Origin: Novipirellula artificiosorum
Lineage (GTDB): Bacteria; Planctomycetota; Planctomycetia; Pirellulales; Pirellulaceae
DNA: 64,000 nucleotides
Assembly (NCBI RefSeq): GCF_007860135.1
Contig: NZ_SJPV01000002.1
Coordinates: 770,267-834,266 of the forward strand
Direction: 5' to 3'
Below the pieces are notes generated by a model. That model had not been told where the DNA came from, ran no database searches, and was given only the letters and a program-made list of their open reading frames with translations. The position numbers and the translations under genes were made by a program. Below, in pieces: positions 54,803-63,847 of the stretch. How positions within the stretch are numbered: the first letter of the stretch is position 1; every line of letters starts with the position of its first letter.

Positions 54803-55789
54803 ATGAGAAATCGCATTATTGTAACCTTGGCATTCACTGCCCTCGCGGTCGGATTCACTTCACCGGCTCAGGCTGATCAGCCGAAAATCGGAACCTACCT
54901 TGTTGGTGATTGGTCGATGGCTGGTCAGATCGACGGCGAGAAGTTTACCGGCAAAATGGCCGTCGGCCGTTTGGCCGATGGCCAAAGTCTTCTCTATGAG
55001 TGGTCGGGCAAAGTAAATGGGATCGTCACACAGGGCACCCTGCTCGGAGGCATCGATCCCGGATCAGGAAAGGTGGTCGAGCACGCCTTCGCCGAGTCGA
55101 ATCATTTCACCAACACCTACGACAAGGTTCTCGAGGACGAGTTGGGCAAAGCGACCGGCAAGCGCGTCGGTACGGTCAACGGCAAACCCTTTGCTGGGGA
55201 CATCGTCGTGGATCGAACCTCTCACGATCGCTTTACCTATACGGTCAGCTCAAACGGCAACGTCACGGTTCATTTCGTGTTTGAACGCATCGGTAAGGTT
55301 GGCCCGGATTATGAAACGCTGAAAGCGATGGAGTTCTTTATTGGTGACTGGGAAGCGACCACCACCGTCCAAGAGGACGGGCTCGACCTTGGTGACTTGT
55401 ATCAGCCTGGCGCAACCGAGAATCGGTATGAAACTTGGTACTGGATAGAAGACAAGAATTATATCGGAGTTAAGTTTGGTGGAGAAATTGATGGCAAGGA
55501 AGCGCACACTGGGTTTGAGATGGTCGGTGTGGATCCAAAGTCAGGAAAAGTCGTTCATTGGCTGTTTAGCAAGCTGGGTGGATCAGGTACGGGGACCTGG
55601 AAGATTGGGCCGAAGGAACTTCGGTTGAATTGGAACTACCGAACTGCAGCTGGGAACTTCCTCAAGGGAGTCGCTTACCACAAGGTCGTTGATGAGGACA
55701 CCTACACATGGCAGATTCGGGACATGACCGAGGATGGTAAAAAGCTCGCAGACACCCCTGTCGTTACCCTTCATCGGGTCAAGAAATAG
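54803..55789 (+). CDS. Exported protein with two tandem DUF1579-like (lipocalin-like) domains
   Basis: 328 residues from ATG 54803. A signal peptide (RIIVTLAFTALAVGFTSPAQ) ends at AQA-DQ. Two related halves follow: LVGDWSMAGQIDGEKFTGKM to FVFERIGKV (about 30-175), and FFIGDWEATTTVQEDGLDLG to VTLHRVKK (about 185-328). Both share an F/LxGDW start, a mid-domain GxDP(G)SGKVV motif and a late beta-strand block, typical of DUF1579 and nitrobindin-like small barrels that bind hydrophobic ligands. No catalytic residue is evident; the ligand is unknown. Confidence 0.7.
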   Translation: MRNRIIVTLAFTALAVGFTSPAQADQPKIGTYLVGDWSMAGQIDGEKFTGKMAVGRLADGQSLLYEWSGKVNGIVTQGTLLGGIDPGSGKVVEHAFAESNHFTNTYDKVLEDELGKATGKRVGTVNGKPFAGDIVVDRTSHDRFTYTVSSNGNVTVHFVFERIGKVGPDYETLKAMEFFIGDWEATTTVQEDGLDLGDLYQPGATENRYETWYWIEDKNYIGVKFGGEIDGKEAHTGFEMVGVDPKSGKVVHWLFSKLGGSGTGTWKIGPKELRLNWNYRTAAGNFLKGVAYHKVVDEDTYTWQIRDMTEDGKKLADTPVVTLHRVKK

Positions 55790-55981
55790 CGTTGCGATTT
55801 GGAGGTCGTGATGTGGAATGGGTGATGTTTGCAGCCCATGCCTCCTCCGGCATGGGCCGTCGCCTCCACGGACGTGCACTCTCAATAGCGGAGATTTTTG
55901 GGTTCGGGGTGGCAAAACCACACGATTATCGGTCTACTGCTGCCTTCTCCTGACTCTGGACTCCACTGCTACACGGCAACA

Positions 55982-56950
55982 ATGCTTTCCGATCTCTGGC
56001 CCATTATCGCGAGCGTCTTGGGCGTCTTTTTGGTCATAGGGGTTGGAGCGTTCTGCCGCCAAATGGGTTGGCTGACGCGCGAATCCGATTCCTCGCTCGC
56101 GAATTTGACCGCAAAAGTCTTGCTACCCTCACTGTTTGCGGACCGGATTCTCAACAGTGAGCAATTGCATCAATTTTCGTCCGCGTGGTTCCCTCCCGTT
56201 TTTGGGTTTTGTTTTACCACGCTTGGATTCTTGATCAGTCTGTTGATCGCGAAGCGGTTTGGGCATTGGATTGGGCTCGATACGGATGCCAAGCAGCGCA
56301 CGTTTGCCCTTTGTGTTGGCATCTGCAACTACGGATACATCCCGTTGCCGTTGGCGTTTCGTTTCTATCCCGACGCCGTGGTTGAATTGATCTTACATAA
56401 CGTCGGAGTCGACATGGCGCTGTGGAGTGTCGGGATCGCCGTGATTGGCGGCGCGACGACGTGGCGGCGCGCTGTTTTGACGGCTCCGATGATCGCAGTC
56501 GTAACGACGTCGGTCATCCGATACCTCGGCATCGATCAAATGATCCCCAGTTCTTTTCTGGGGGCGGTGAGTATGTTGGGCAGTTGTTCGATTCCAATGG
56601 GCTTGATGTTGAGTGGCGCAATCATCGTTGATAATCTGCAAAAAATCGAGTGGGCCGATTCGATGCGAGTGGTTTGCTGTGCGATCGGGATTCGTCAATT
56701 GCTGCTACCGCTCTTGATGTTGGCCATCCTTACGGTGCTGACCCTGTTCACTCCGCTGGTCAGCCACGACATGAAGTTGGTCGTGATGCTAGAGGCGGCC
56801 ATGCCGGCCGCCGTCTTCCCCATTGTGCTGGTTCGGTTGTACCACCGCGACACGTCGACGGCGCTGCGAGTCGTCTTGCCCACCTCGTTGGCTGGATTGG
56901 TGCTTGTTCCGCTCTGGCTGGGGATCAGCAAATGGTGGTTGGGCGTTTAG
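55982..56950 (+). CDS. AEC (auxin efflux carrier) family transporter
   Basis: 322 residues with about ten hydrophobic segments. MLSDLWPIIASVLGVFLVIG, ESDSSLANLTAKVLLPSLFA and the second-half repeat MGLMLSGAIIVDNLQ match the AEC/BASS-like fold with inverted repeats. Members export or exchange small organic acids. ATG 55982 is preferred over a GTG-type start at 55898, since it directly begins the first helix. The preceding 190 bases are non-coding. The substrate cannot be predicted. Confidence 0.88.
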   Translation: MLSDLWPIIASVLGVFLVIGVGAFCRQMGWLTRESDSSLANLTAKVLLPSLFADRILNSEQLHQFSSAWFPPVFGFCFTTLGFLISLLIAKRFGHWIGLDTDAKQRTFALCVGICNYGYIPLPLAFRFYPDAVVELILHNVGVDMALWSVGIAVIGGATTWRRAVLTAPMIAVVTTSVIRYLGIDQMIPSSFLGAVSMLGSCSIPMGLMLSGAIIVDNLQKIEWADSMRVVCCAIGIRQLLLPLLMLAILTVLTLFTPLVSHDMKLVVMLEAAMPAAVFPIVLVRLYHRDTSTALRVVLPTSLAGLVLVPLWLGISKWWLGV

Positions 56951-57022
56951 TGCTGGATAGCGTTCAAAGCGACGCTTCTCGATACCGAGGAAGCACGGTT
57001 TCCTGAAAACCCGCCGGCACGA

Positions 57023-57090
57023 AAGTCGCTGCACTCCGCTGCAATGCAAAGCGGGGCACGGCTTGCATTGTATGCAAAGTGCAGCGACTT
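57023..57090. repeat. 30-base inverted repeat downstream of the AEC gene
   Basis: AAGTCGCTGCACT (57023-57035) and AGTGCAGCGACTT (57078-57090) are perfect complements; the inner parts (GCAATGCAAAGC against GCTTGCATTG) pair imperfectly. The loop is GGGGCACG. Unrelated in sequence to the REP-like units. It lies in the 560-base gap 56951-57510, where I found no gene. Confidence 0.75.
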
Positions 57091-57510
57091 CAGTCCCGCA
57101 ATGGGGTTCCTGCGTTTGATACGGCACGCACGATTGAATCTGCGAGGTGGACCTGCCAAGAGCCCGCGAGAAACAACACTGAGAAACAAAGGACCAAATG
57201 GAACACATGTTCCAAGGTCATCGGTGTACATCTAAGTCAATTTGATACCGTTTGTCTACCCATATTTCCCAGTAAATTCAAAGAGGGTGCTTTGCGTGGG
57301 AGGCGTAGCTCACGAGGATTGGGTGCAATTGGTCGGCTATGCGTCTATTCACCTGTTCATTGATCCTATGTGTGAGGGGGGGCCGAATTAGCTTGAATGG
57401 TCGCAAGCGTTTGCGATTGAGACAGCTGCGGAGGGGGCCGATCAATTCGGTGCCATCTCCGAGTCGTCATGAAGGCAATTTGGGTCACTTATCTGATAGG
57501 GTTCTTTTCG

Positions 57511-58281
57511 ATGGTATCAAAACACAAACGAGGCGGGCATCGGCAATGGTTGGTGATGGTTGTTGTGGGGAGTGCGTCGATTCTTAGCAGTGGTTGCGCG
57601 ACGACGACGACGTCGAACACCTCGCGAACCGGGACGGAGCAATTATTGATCTCCGCGGCGATTGACCGCGCATTTTCGAACGTCCATTTCACCGACCTAG
57701 CCGGGTACCGGGTGTTTATCGACCAGCAATACCTCGACTCGGTCGATAAGGGCTACTTGGTCGGGACGCTGCGGCACAAGGTGCTCGAATCGGGTGGCCA
57801 GATTGTTGCGGCGATCGACAAGGCCGATGTGGTGCTCGAACCTCGCAGTGGTGGCATTGGCACCGACTCTCAGGAGAGTTTTGTAGGGATCCCCTCACTG
57901 GGAGTGCCTGGGTTGCCGATCGAGATACCCGAGATCAAGATCGCTTCGCGAGCGACTCAGATGGGAACCGCCAAGATTGGTCTGCTTTGTTACGACGCAA
58001 AGACCGGGATGACGCTTGGCGGCGGTGGCGATGCGACAGCACTGACACACAACAACGACACTTATGTCCTCGGTGTTGGGCCGTTCCGAAGCGGTTCCGT
58101 TTTAGATCAGCGGGAAACGGCGGTTGGCTACAATGGCGTTGGCGGCAGTTTTCTATCGATGGGCAAAAGCGTTGCCACGGCGAGGCCGATTAAGATGATC
58201 GATCGAAAAATCCCCGAAGCACCGTTCACCCCTGCAACTCAAATCGCTGAACTGCCATCACTCGAATCGAGCACCCGGTAG
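57511..58281 (+). CDS. DUF6655-like lipoprotein
   Basis: 256 residues from ATG 57511: Lys/Arg-rich n-region (VSKHKRGGHRQW), hydrophobic core and lipobox LSSGC. The mature part reads TTTTSNTSRTGTEQLLISAA, then YRVFIDQQYLDSVDKGYLVG, ADVVLEPRSGGIGTDSQESF and VLGVGPFRSGSVLD, matching planctomycete DUF6655 proteins by memory. Function is unknown; the outer part may resemble curli-secretion-type lipoproteins. An in-frame ATG at 57469 would add 14 hydrophobic residues before the n-region. It may be followed by a GC-rich hairpin at 58398-58413. Confidence 0.75.
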   Translation: MVSKHKRGGHRQWLVMVVVGSASILSSGCATTTTSNTSRTGTEQLLISAAIDRAFSNVHFTDLAGYRVFIDQQYLDSVDKGYLVGTLRHKVLESGGQIVAAIDKADVVLEPRSGGIGTDSQESFVGIPSLGVPGLPIEIPEIKIASRATQMGTAKIGLLCYDAKTGMTLGGGGDATALTHNNDTYVLGVGPFRSGSVLDQRETAVGYNGVGGSFLSMGKSVATARPIKMIDRKIPEAPFTPATQIAELPSLESSTR

Positions 58282-58397
58282 ACGCCGTTGGGCTATCGAG
58301 ATGATTTCTCTCTTCTGCACCAGGGGACGTCAGCGGCACGTAGGACAATCGCCAATCATTTGTTACGATTCTTGGGCGGCAACGCCGTAATTTGCGA

Positions 58398-58413
58398 GCC
58401 GCCGTTCGGCGGC
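58398..58413. terminator. GC-rich hairpin after the DUF6655-like gene
   Basis: GCCGCC-GTTC-GGCGGC is a perfect 6-base stem, flanked by ATTT and AAAT that can also pair. There is no T-run. A second hairpin, GTCTCC-GAC-GGAGAC, lies at 58461-58475 before the next gene. Either may mark the transcript boundary. Confidence 0.4.
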
Positions 58414-58520
58414 AAATGGTCGCATCTCTACAAGAATTCGGACGATAACGGGTGTCGTTTGTCTCCGACGGAGACGATCATCCGAAACAGCCGATTCACA
58501 ACAAATGGTAGGCGTATCCA

Positions 58521-59255
58521 GTGACAAGTTTAGCGGGGAAAGTGGTTGCGATCACGGGCGGCGGAACGGGAATCGGTGCCGGGATCGCCTCGGGACTCGC
58601 ACGTGCCGGTTGTCGCGTGACGGTGGGGGGACGTCGCATCGAACCGCTTCAGCGATTGGCGGAATCGATTGCTGGTGATCCCCCGATTCGCACGTGTGTG
58701 CTTGATGTCGCGGATGCCGACAGCGTCGATCGTTTTTTTGCTTCGATTGAGCAGCGCGATGGCGACGTTGATATCCTCGTCAACAGTGCTGGTATCAATA
58801 TCCTGAATCGGACCATGGCGGAAATGGAGCCTTCGGATTGGGAACGTGTCTTGCAAATCAACGCAACCGGAGCCTACCGGTGTATGCATGCGGTGCTGCC
58901 GTCGATGCGTCGCCGGCAAGATGGCATGATCGTCAATATCTCATCGGTTGCAGGCAAGCGAGCGATCGCACTTGGGGGAGTCGTTTATTGCGCCAGCAAG
59001 TTTGCAATGACGGCGCTCGGAACGGCCGTCTCGAACGAAGTGCGCAACGAAGGGGTGCGGGTCACGAACGTCTACCCGGGGGAAGTGAACACACCGATCT
59101 TGGACAACCGGCCGGTGAAAGTGACGGCCGAGCACAAGGCTTCGATTTTGCAGCCCGAGGATATTGCTGCGATGGTCGTGGCGATTTGCTCGCTTCCGCC
59201 CCGAGCTCATGTGCCTGAAATCGTGATCAAACCGACCACGCAAGAATGGGTGTGA
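58521..59255 (+). CDS. Short-chain dehydrogenase/reductase
   Basis: 244 residues with GTG start 58521. The cofactor motif TGGGTGIG (12-19) begins the Rossmann fold, NSAG and NISS follow, and YCASK holds the catalytic Tyr/Lys pair. The length and the C-terminal VTNVYPGEVNTPIL section fit classical SDRs acting on alcohols or ketones with NAD(P). Specificity is unknown. The next gene starts 4 bases after its stop, so it is cotranscribed with scpB, an unrelated housekeeping gene. Confidence 0.92.
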   Translation: MTSLAGKVVAITGGGTGIGAGIASGLARAGCRVTVGGRRIEPLQRLAESIAGDPPIRTCVLDVADADSVDRFFASIEQRDGDVDILVNSAGINILNRTMAEMEPSDWERVLQINATGAYRCMHAVLPSMRRRQDGMIVNISSVAGKRAIALGGVVYCASKFAMTALGTAVSNEVRNEGVRVTNVYPGEVNTPILDNRPVKVTAEHKASILQPEDIAAMVVAICSLPPRAHVPEIVIKPTTQEWV

Positions 59256-59259
59256 GCGA

Positions 59260-60006
59260 ATGAGTGACGAAGCGAACGAAGACGAGCGGGAATCCGAGGA
59301 AGAGCTTTCGCTCGATGACCTTGGAGCCGCTTACGCCCGCGCAGCCGCGAAGCACGACCCCGAGGCGTTTCGAGCGAGCGAGACCGATGGCGAAGCGGAC
59401 GATGGCGACGCGTCTTCGGTCGAACAAGATGACGATGAGCTGATCGATCCGATTGCGGAAGACGAGTTGGTGACTCCGGAAGCCATTATTGAAGGAGCAC
59501 TTTTTGTTGGCCATCCCGAAAACAGGTTATTTACTGCCGAACGATTGGCTTCGTTGATGCGAGAGGTTTCTGCTCAAGAAGTGGTCGAATTGATTGAGAG
59601 GTTGAACGAATCGTACCGGGACGCTGGGCAATCGTTGCGAATTGTGCAACATGACGGCGGCTATCGGATGACGATTTCGCCTGACGTCGAGGATGTCCGA
59701 CGCTCCTTTGTTGGCAAGGTTCGAGAAGCACGGTTGTCACAGGGAGCGATCGAGGCGTTGGCCTTGGTCGCCTACCAGCCGGGAATCACGGCCCAAAAGG
59801 TTCAAGATCAACGCGGTCGGGATTGTGGTCCGCTCTTGAATCAACTGGTTCGTCGGCAGCTGCTGCATCTCGTGCGAAAGCCGCCTGAAACGGGTGGTAA
59901 GCCGGTTCCCCATTACTACCCCACCGAACGGTTCTTGACCCTGTTCGAACTCGAATCGTTGGGAGATTTGCCGCAAGTCGAAGAAGGGCTTCGCGGTGTG
60001 ACCTAG
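59260..60006 (+). CDS. scpB: Segregation and condensation protein B
   Basis: 248 residues. Two winged-helix domains are recognisable: TPEAIIEGALFVGHPENRLF, then SLRIVQHDGGYRMTISPDVE, and LSQGAIEALALVAYQPGITA with the RGRDCGPLLNQLVRRQLL block. ScpB dimers bind ScpA and SMC to condense and separate chromosomes. Residues 1-60 form a strongly acidic extension (Glu/Asp-rich) absent from most ScpB proteins. It lies between an SDR and a HAD gene with gaps of 4 and 13 bases. Confidence 0.95.
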   Translation: MSDEANEDERESEEELSLDDLGAAYARAAAKHDPEAFRASETDGEADDGDASSVEQDDDELIDPIAEDELVTPEAIIEGALFVGHPENRLFTAERLASLMREVSAQEVVELIERLNESYRDAGQSLRIVQHDGGYRMTISPDVEDVRRSFVGKVREARLSQGAIEALALVAYQPGITAQKVQDQRGRDCGPLLNQLVRRQLLHLVRKPPETGGKPVPHYYPTERFLTLFELESLGDLPQVEEGLRGVT

Positions 60007-60019
60007 GCAAAAACGAAAC

Positions 60020-60697
60020 ATGAACGCTTCAAGATTAAACTCCGCCAATCCGGTTCTCGGCATCGCATTGGACATGGACGGATTGCTATTTGATACCGAG
60101 CGGTTGTATTGGCAAGTCGGCGACGAACTGCTGAAACGCCGCGGGTATCGCTTTAGCCAAGAGCTGCAAACGCGGATGATGGGACGAGTGGGCGTTGCCG
60201 CGATGCAGCAGATGATCGAGATGCATCAATTGCCGATCGCTGCGGATCGTCTGCTTTGCGAATCCGACGAAATCTACAGTGGGTTGATCGCCGATGGCGT
60301 ACCGCCGATGCCAGGATTGAACCGGTGGATCGATCGGTTGATCGCGTCGGGATTGCCATTTGGGTTGGCCACCAGCAGCAGTCAGAAACATGTCGATGTG
60401 ATTTTGGGTACGGTTGCATGGAGCGATGCGTTGGCATTCGTTCTGAGCGGCGACGATGTGACCCATGGCAAGCCGCATCCCGAAATGTACTTGGCAGCGG
60501 CTCAGCGCATGCAGATTGTTCCGCAGCAGATGCTCGTGCTCGAAGACAGCGGCAACGGTTGTGCCGCGGCCGTCGCGGCGGGAGCACAAACGGTGGCGAT
60601 TCCGAACGAAAATACTCGTGAGCAAACGTTTGATGGAGCAGTCCTGATCGCCGATTCACTCAACGATCCGAGGCTGTGGGATCTGCTTCCTGGGTAG
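60020..60697 (+). CDS. HAD-superfamily phosphatase (beta-phosphoglucomutase-like)
   Basis: 225 residues. HAD motifs are complete: LDMDGLLFDTE (Asp18, Asp20), ATSSS, the Lys of HGKPHPEMY, and LEDSGNG. An alpha-helical cap (QELQTRMMGRVGVAAMQQMI) follows motif I, as in subfamily IA/beta-PGM-like enzymes. Probable substrates are small phosphorylated sugars or metabolites. Third gene of the SDR-scpB-HAD operon; a 125-bp element follows 237 bases downstream. Confidence 0.93.
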   Translation: MNASRLNSANPVLGIALDMDGLLFDTERLYWQVGDELLKRRGYRFSQELQTRMMGRVGVAAMQQMIEMHQLPIAADRLLCESDEIYSGLIADGVPPMPGLNRWIDRLIASGLPFGLATSSSQKHVDVILGTVAWSDALAFVLSGDDVTHGKPHPEMYLAAAQRMQIVPQQMLVLEDSGNGCAAAVAAGAQTVAIPNENTREQTFDGAVLIADSLNDPRLWDLLPG

Positions 60698-60898
60698 TCA
60701 GTTCCTGCTTTGGCATTTGGCCTTTGAACTCGATGGGTTCCTGTGAATCGGCTTGGATGACAATTCACTCTCAGCCGTCATCGGTATAAAACGGTCCATG
60801 AAGCGGCCACCCGACACCAAATCGTTCCAGGCTTCGGGGCGGGGTGTCGTTGTTTTGTGCTGCCGCAGGTATTGTTGTAGGTTCTTGCTATTGAACAC
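60698..60898 (-). pseudogene. Possible gene fragment, 66 codons
   Basis: A minus-strand frame starting at a GTG reads LRQHKTTTPRPEAWNDLVSG, then GRFMDRFIPMTAESEL and ends beside the HAD stop. The Pro/Trp/Gly-containing stretch looks more protein-like than random, but I cannot place it in a family. It could equally be a small gene or chance. Confidence 0.25.
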
Positions 60899-60934
60899 AA
60901 TTGCGATTCAAACGAATCGCCAATCGGCAAGCTA

Positions 60935-61060
60935 GTGGACCGTCAAGGTTAAAACTGCGAGTTGGGACGTAGTGGACTTCGCCAGAAGTCCCTAAGAACA
61001 TTTGAGTTACGGATTTCTGGCGAAATCCACTACGCTGAAAATTGAGTTGCCGCAGACCAC
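60935..61060. mobile_element. 126-bp MITE-like element, copy C
   Basis: Left end GTGGACCGTCA (60935-60945); the right end TGCCGCAGACCAC is degenerate. Inner arms (60969-60991, 61011-61033) are identical to those of copies A and B. Flanks CTA and TAG extend the inverted repeat. It lies just upstream of the WXG100-like gene, ending 33 bases before its ATG. Confidence 0.85.
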
Positions 61061-61092
61061 TAGTGACATTCTTCCTTACACGGAGTTCCAAT

Positions 61093-61362
61093 ATGAACCA
61101 AGCCGTCGTGGATCCTGAGCAGTTGAGACAATTTGCAGCATCGCTGCACCGGTTTTCGGAAGAAATGAAACAGAGTACGACGGCGCTGGGATCACAAATG
61201 AACCAACTGGAACAGACTTGGCGTGATGAGCAGCAGCGCAAGTTTGCCGAAGAGTTCACCATGCAGATGAGGCAATTGTCACGCTTGATCCAAGCAACGG
61301 AACAGCATGTGCCCTATCTGATGCGAAAAGCCGAGCAAATCGATGCCTATTTGGGACGCTGA
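61093..61362 (+). CDS. WXG100-like small helical protein
   Basis: 89 residues from ATG 61093. The predicted helix-turn-helix hairpin has QLEQTWRDEQQRKFAEEF, where Trp43-Arg-Asp takes the place of the Trp-x-Gly turn of ESAT-6-like proteins, and a second helix rich in Gln and Arg (MRQLSRLIQATEQHVPYLMR). WXG100 proteins are small secreted dimers of type VII secretion systems; planctomycetes carry similar small proteins whose role is not known. No FtsK/SpoIIIE-type ATPase is nearby. Confidence 0.6.
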   Translation: MNQAVVDPEQLRQFAASLHRFSEEMKQSTTALGSQMNQLEQTWRDEQQRKFAEEFTMQMRQLSRLIQATEQHVPYLMRKAEQIDAYLGR

Positions 61363-61408
61363 TTCCCGCGGTTGAACCGCCAAAACCCCCAATCGCGTCG
61401 GTCCGAGG

Positions 61409-63847
61409 CTACGATCGTTTCTTGCCCCCGTCGGGACGGCGGCGTTTGTTGGGCCGTTCCGCTTTCGGTTCCGGTTTGTTCACAGAGTCGCGAATGCGAT
61501 CGGCCAGCGTCGGCTTCTTTTTCTGGGTGGGTACGGCAACGCCGTCAACGGTGTTATCCAGATTGAAGTGTTTGCCCTTGGGAAGTGTCTTTTTCACGAG
61601 CACGCGCTCACAGATTCCCCACAGACTGCTGGTGATAAAATACAAACACAAGCCGGCTGGCACCCGGAAGAAGAAAAGCCCCATCATCAAGGTCATGATG
61701 TTCATCATCTTCTGCGTCATGGCCGTCTGTTCGTCCGTCGCTGGAGGCATGAACAGTTTTTGCTGCAGCAAAAACAAGCCGACGACGATCACGGGCAAAA
61801 TATTGAAGTAGGGACCCAACCAGCCCGTTCCTCGACCTGAAAGGTATTCCCAAAGCCAATCGCCCCAGTAGGTCAGCATGTCGGGGCCAGCGAGGTTGGA
61901 CGCCCACTCGGTCATCGACGAAAGGGTCTTTTGGCGAAGTTCGATATCGACCGACAAGGCTCGGTAAAGTCCGATGAAAATCGGCAACTGCATGAACATC
62001 GGCAAGCAACCGGCCATCGGGTTGAATCCAACTCGATGCTGAAGCTCTCGCTGAGCCTTCAGCCGGCCTTCCATGTCGTCCTTGTACTGCTCGGAAATCT
62101 TCTTTAGCTCGGGTGCAAGTTCTTGCATCCGCTGCGCATTCACGGCCGCTTTACGGCTGAGGGGGAACATCAGACCACGAACCAGCACCGTCAACAGGAT
62201 GATGGCGATCGCGTAGTTGCCGATCACGCCTCCGATGAAATGCAGCAGCCCTGACAAGAACTTTGCAAACAGTGCGAACCAACCATAATAGATGACGTCC
62301 CCGAGACCGTAGGGTTCGACGATGTCGGCGTCCTTGGGGCCGGCGTACATTCGCAGTTCCTGGCGAATCGCTGCTCCTGGAGCCACGGTTGCCACGTTGC
62401 TGGTGAGATAAAACGAGGTGTTGACGGCGCGTTCTTTGTGCCGCTCGATTTTGTCAGCGTCCGCGACAATCTCGGCCGTGGCGCGGCGAAAATCACTAAA
62501 TACTTCCTCACCCGATGGTGGTAGGTAGGCTGCGACAAAGTACTGAGCATCGACACCGATGTACTTCAACGCTTGTGAGGCTTCACCGGTATCGGGTGCG
62601 AAAATCGTTTGGTCTGCGTCCTCGGGTGTCTTTTTCGCTCGCTTCAATAGGTTGTAACCGCTGATCAACTCATGACCATCGGCAACGTTCTTGTAGACAA
62701 TGTCGCGAGCTGCGGCACCGCTGAAGTTGGGGCTGATCTTGTTGCTGTACCACCACCCTTCGAGCGTCAATCCGTTTGGGCCAGACAATCGATAAGCCAA
62801 ATCATGGGGCTCGGTGCCTTTGTTACGAACCTCAAGCGCCATGTCGATGACATAGCTCGATTCGGGCAAACGGTACGAGCGGACCAGTTCCACCGCTTCG
62901 CCGTTTGCTTTTGCCAGTTCATCGGCTGTCAACGTCAGCGAGAACGTCAATTCATCCGTGCCAGGCACTGCGTCTGTGGGGCCAGGCTTTTCCTCGATCG
63001 ACCACACCATCTGTGCCGGATCGGCTACGCCTGTGATCGATCGTTTGCCAACGTCGATTTTCTTTTTGTTGATTTGCGCCAGCGTCATCAAGCAGGACAG
63101 CCGCGTCAGATTGCCCTTGATTTGATCCGCGCCGCCATCGCGAGCAAGCCGGATCAGATCGAGCGGGTGCTGGCTGAGCTTTGCGGACAAGACGAGCTCG
63201 GCGGGCTGTGATTCGGAATCGGATTTCCGCAGAACGGTGATGTCGACCGTGTCACCGGGCTCGGTCTTGATTAGTGCAGCGTCGATTTGTTCCCGAAAAG
63301 CGATTGGCTTGCCGTTGACCGTGGTGATCACGTCACCGACTTGGATACCCGCGGTCGCACCGGGAGTTCCCGGCCCAACGACATTGACGGTCACACCGTC
63401 TACGACGGCAGCAGACGTACCAGCGAAATATCCCAAATAACCGTGGCGAACATCCACTCGGCGATACTTCAACTGGTTCGATTTGGCTTCTCGCTCGGTC
63501 AGCTCAATCCGCTCGACGGCTCCACCGCGGCTGTTAAGCGTCATCAACATAAAGTGCCCGCTGGCGGGATCCATCGATCCCAGCGTTGCCCATCGAGGTG
63601 TTTCGGTCCGCTCCGTGCCGCCCGGTAGAGCCTCTTGCACCGCAGATTCGTCCTCAGAATTCGCGATCTCTTCCTCATTTTCCTCGGTTTTGTCTTGCTC
63701 GACCGCAGCATCTTCTACCTCGGCAACCTCCGCAGCGGCGTTCGGTTGCACCGCTGGCGGAGGTGGCAATAGAAGCGATCGCAGCGTGAAGTAGACGAAA
63801 AAGAACGCCGTCGAAGTGATGATGAAGGTGAGTAGACGCCGTTCCAC
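61409..63847 (-). CDS. yidC: Membrane protein insertase YidC with embedded PDZ domain
   Basis: 812 residues with GTG start. An N-terminal membrane helix ([18 protein letters not shown]) precedes an acidic linker (residues ~35-75) and a large periplasmic domain. Within it, residues ~148-224 form a PDZ-like module ([20 protein letters not shown], then [29 protein letters not shown]). The conserved insertase core follows ([20 protein letters not shown] with the hydrophilic-groove Arg; [20 protein letters not shown]), and a Lys/Arg-rich tail ends the protein. YidC inserts membrane proteins with or without SecYEG. The PDZ insertion is unlike standard YidC. Confidence 0.95.
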   Translation of the reverse strand: MERRLLTFIITSTAFFFVYFTLRSLLLPPPPAVQPNAAAEVAEVEDAAVEQDKTEENEEEIANSEDESAVQEALPGGTERTETPRWATLGSMDPASGHFMLMTLNSRGGAVERIELTEREAKSNQLKYRRVDVRHGYLGYFAGTSAAVVDGVTVNVVGPGTPGATAGIQVGDVITTVNGKPIAFREQIDAALIKTEPGDTVDITVLRKSDSESQPAELVLSAKLSQHPLDLIRLARDGGADQIKGNLTRLSCLMTLAQINKKKIDVGKRSITGVADPAQMVWSIEEKPGPTDAVPGTDELTFSLTLTADELAKANGEAVELVRSYRLPESSYVIDMALEVRNKGTEPHDLAYRLSGPNGLTLEGWWYSNKISPNFSGAAARDIVYKNVADGHELISGYNLLKRAKKTPEDADQTIFAPDTGEASQALKYIGVDAQYFVAAYLPPSGEEVFSDFRRATAEIVADADKIERHKERAVNTSFYLTSNVATVAPGAAIRQELRMYAGPKDADIVEPYGLGDVIYYGWFALFAKFLSGLLHFIGGVIGNYAIAIILLTVLVRGLMFPLSRKAAVNAQRMQELAPELKKISEQYKDDMEGRLKAQRELQHRVGFNPMAGCLPMFMQLPIFIGLYRALSVDIELRQKTLSSMTEWASNLAGPDMLTYWGDWLWEYLSGRGTGWLGPYFNILPVIVVGLFLLQQKLFMPPATDEQTAMTQKMMNIMTLMMGLFFFRVPAGLCLYFITSSLWGICERVLVKKTLPKGKHFNLDNTVDGVAVPTQKKKPTLADRIRDSVNKPEPKAERPNKRRRPDGGKKRS

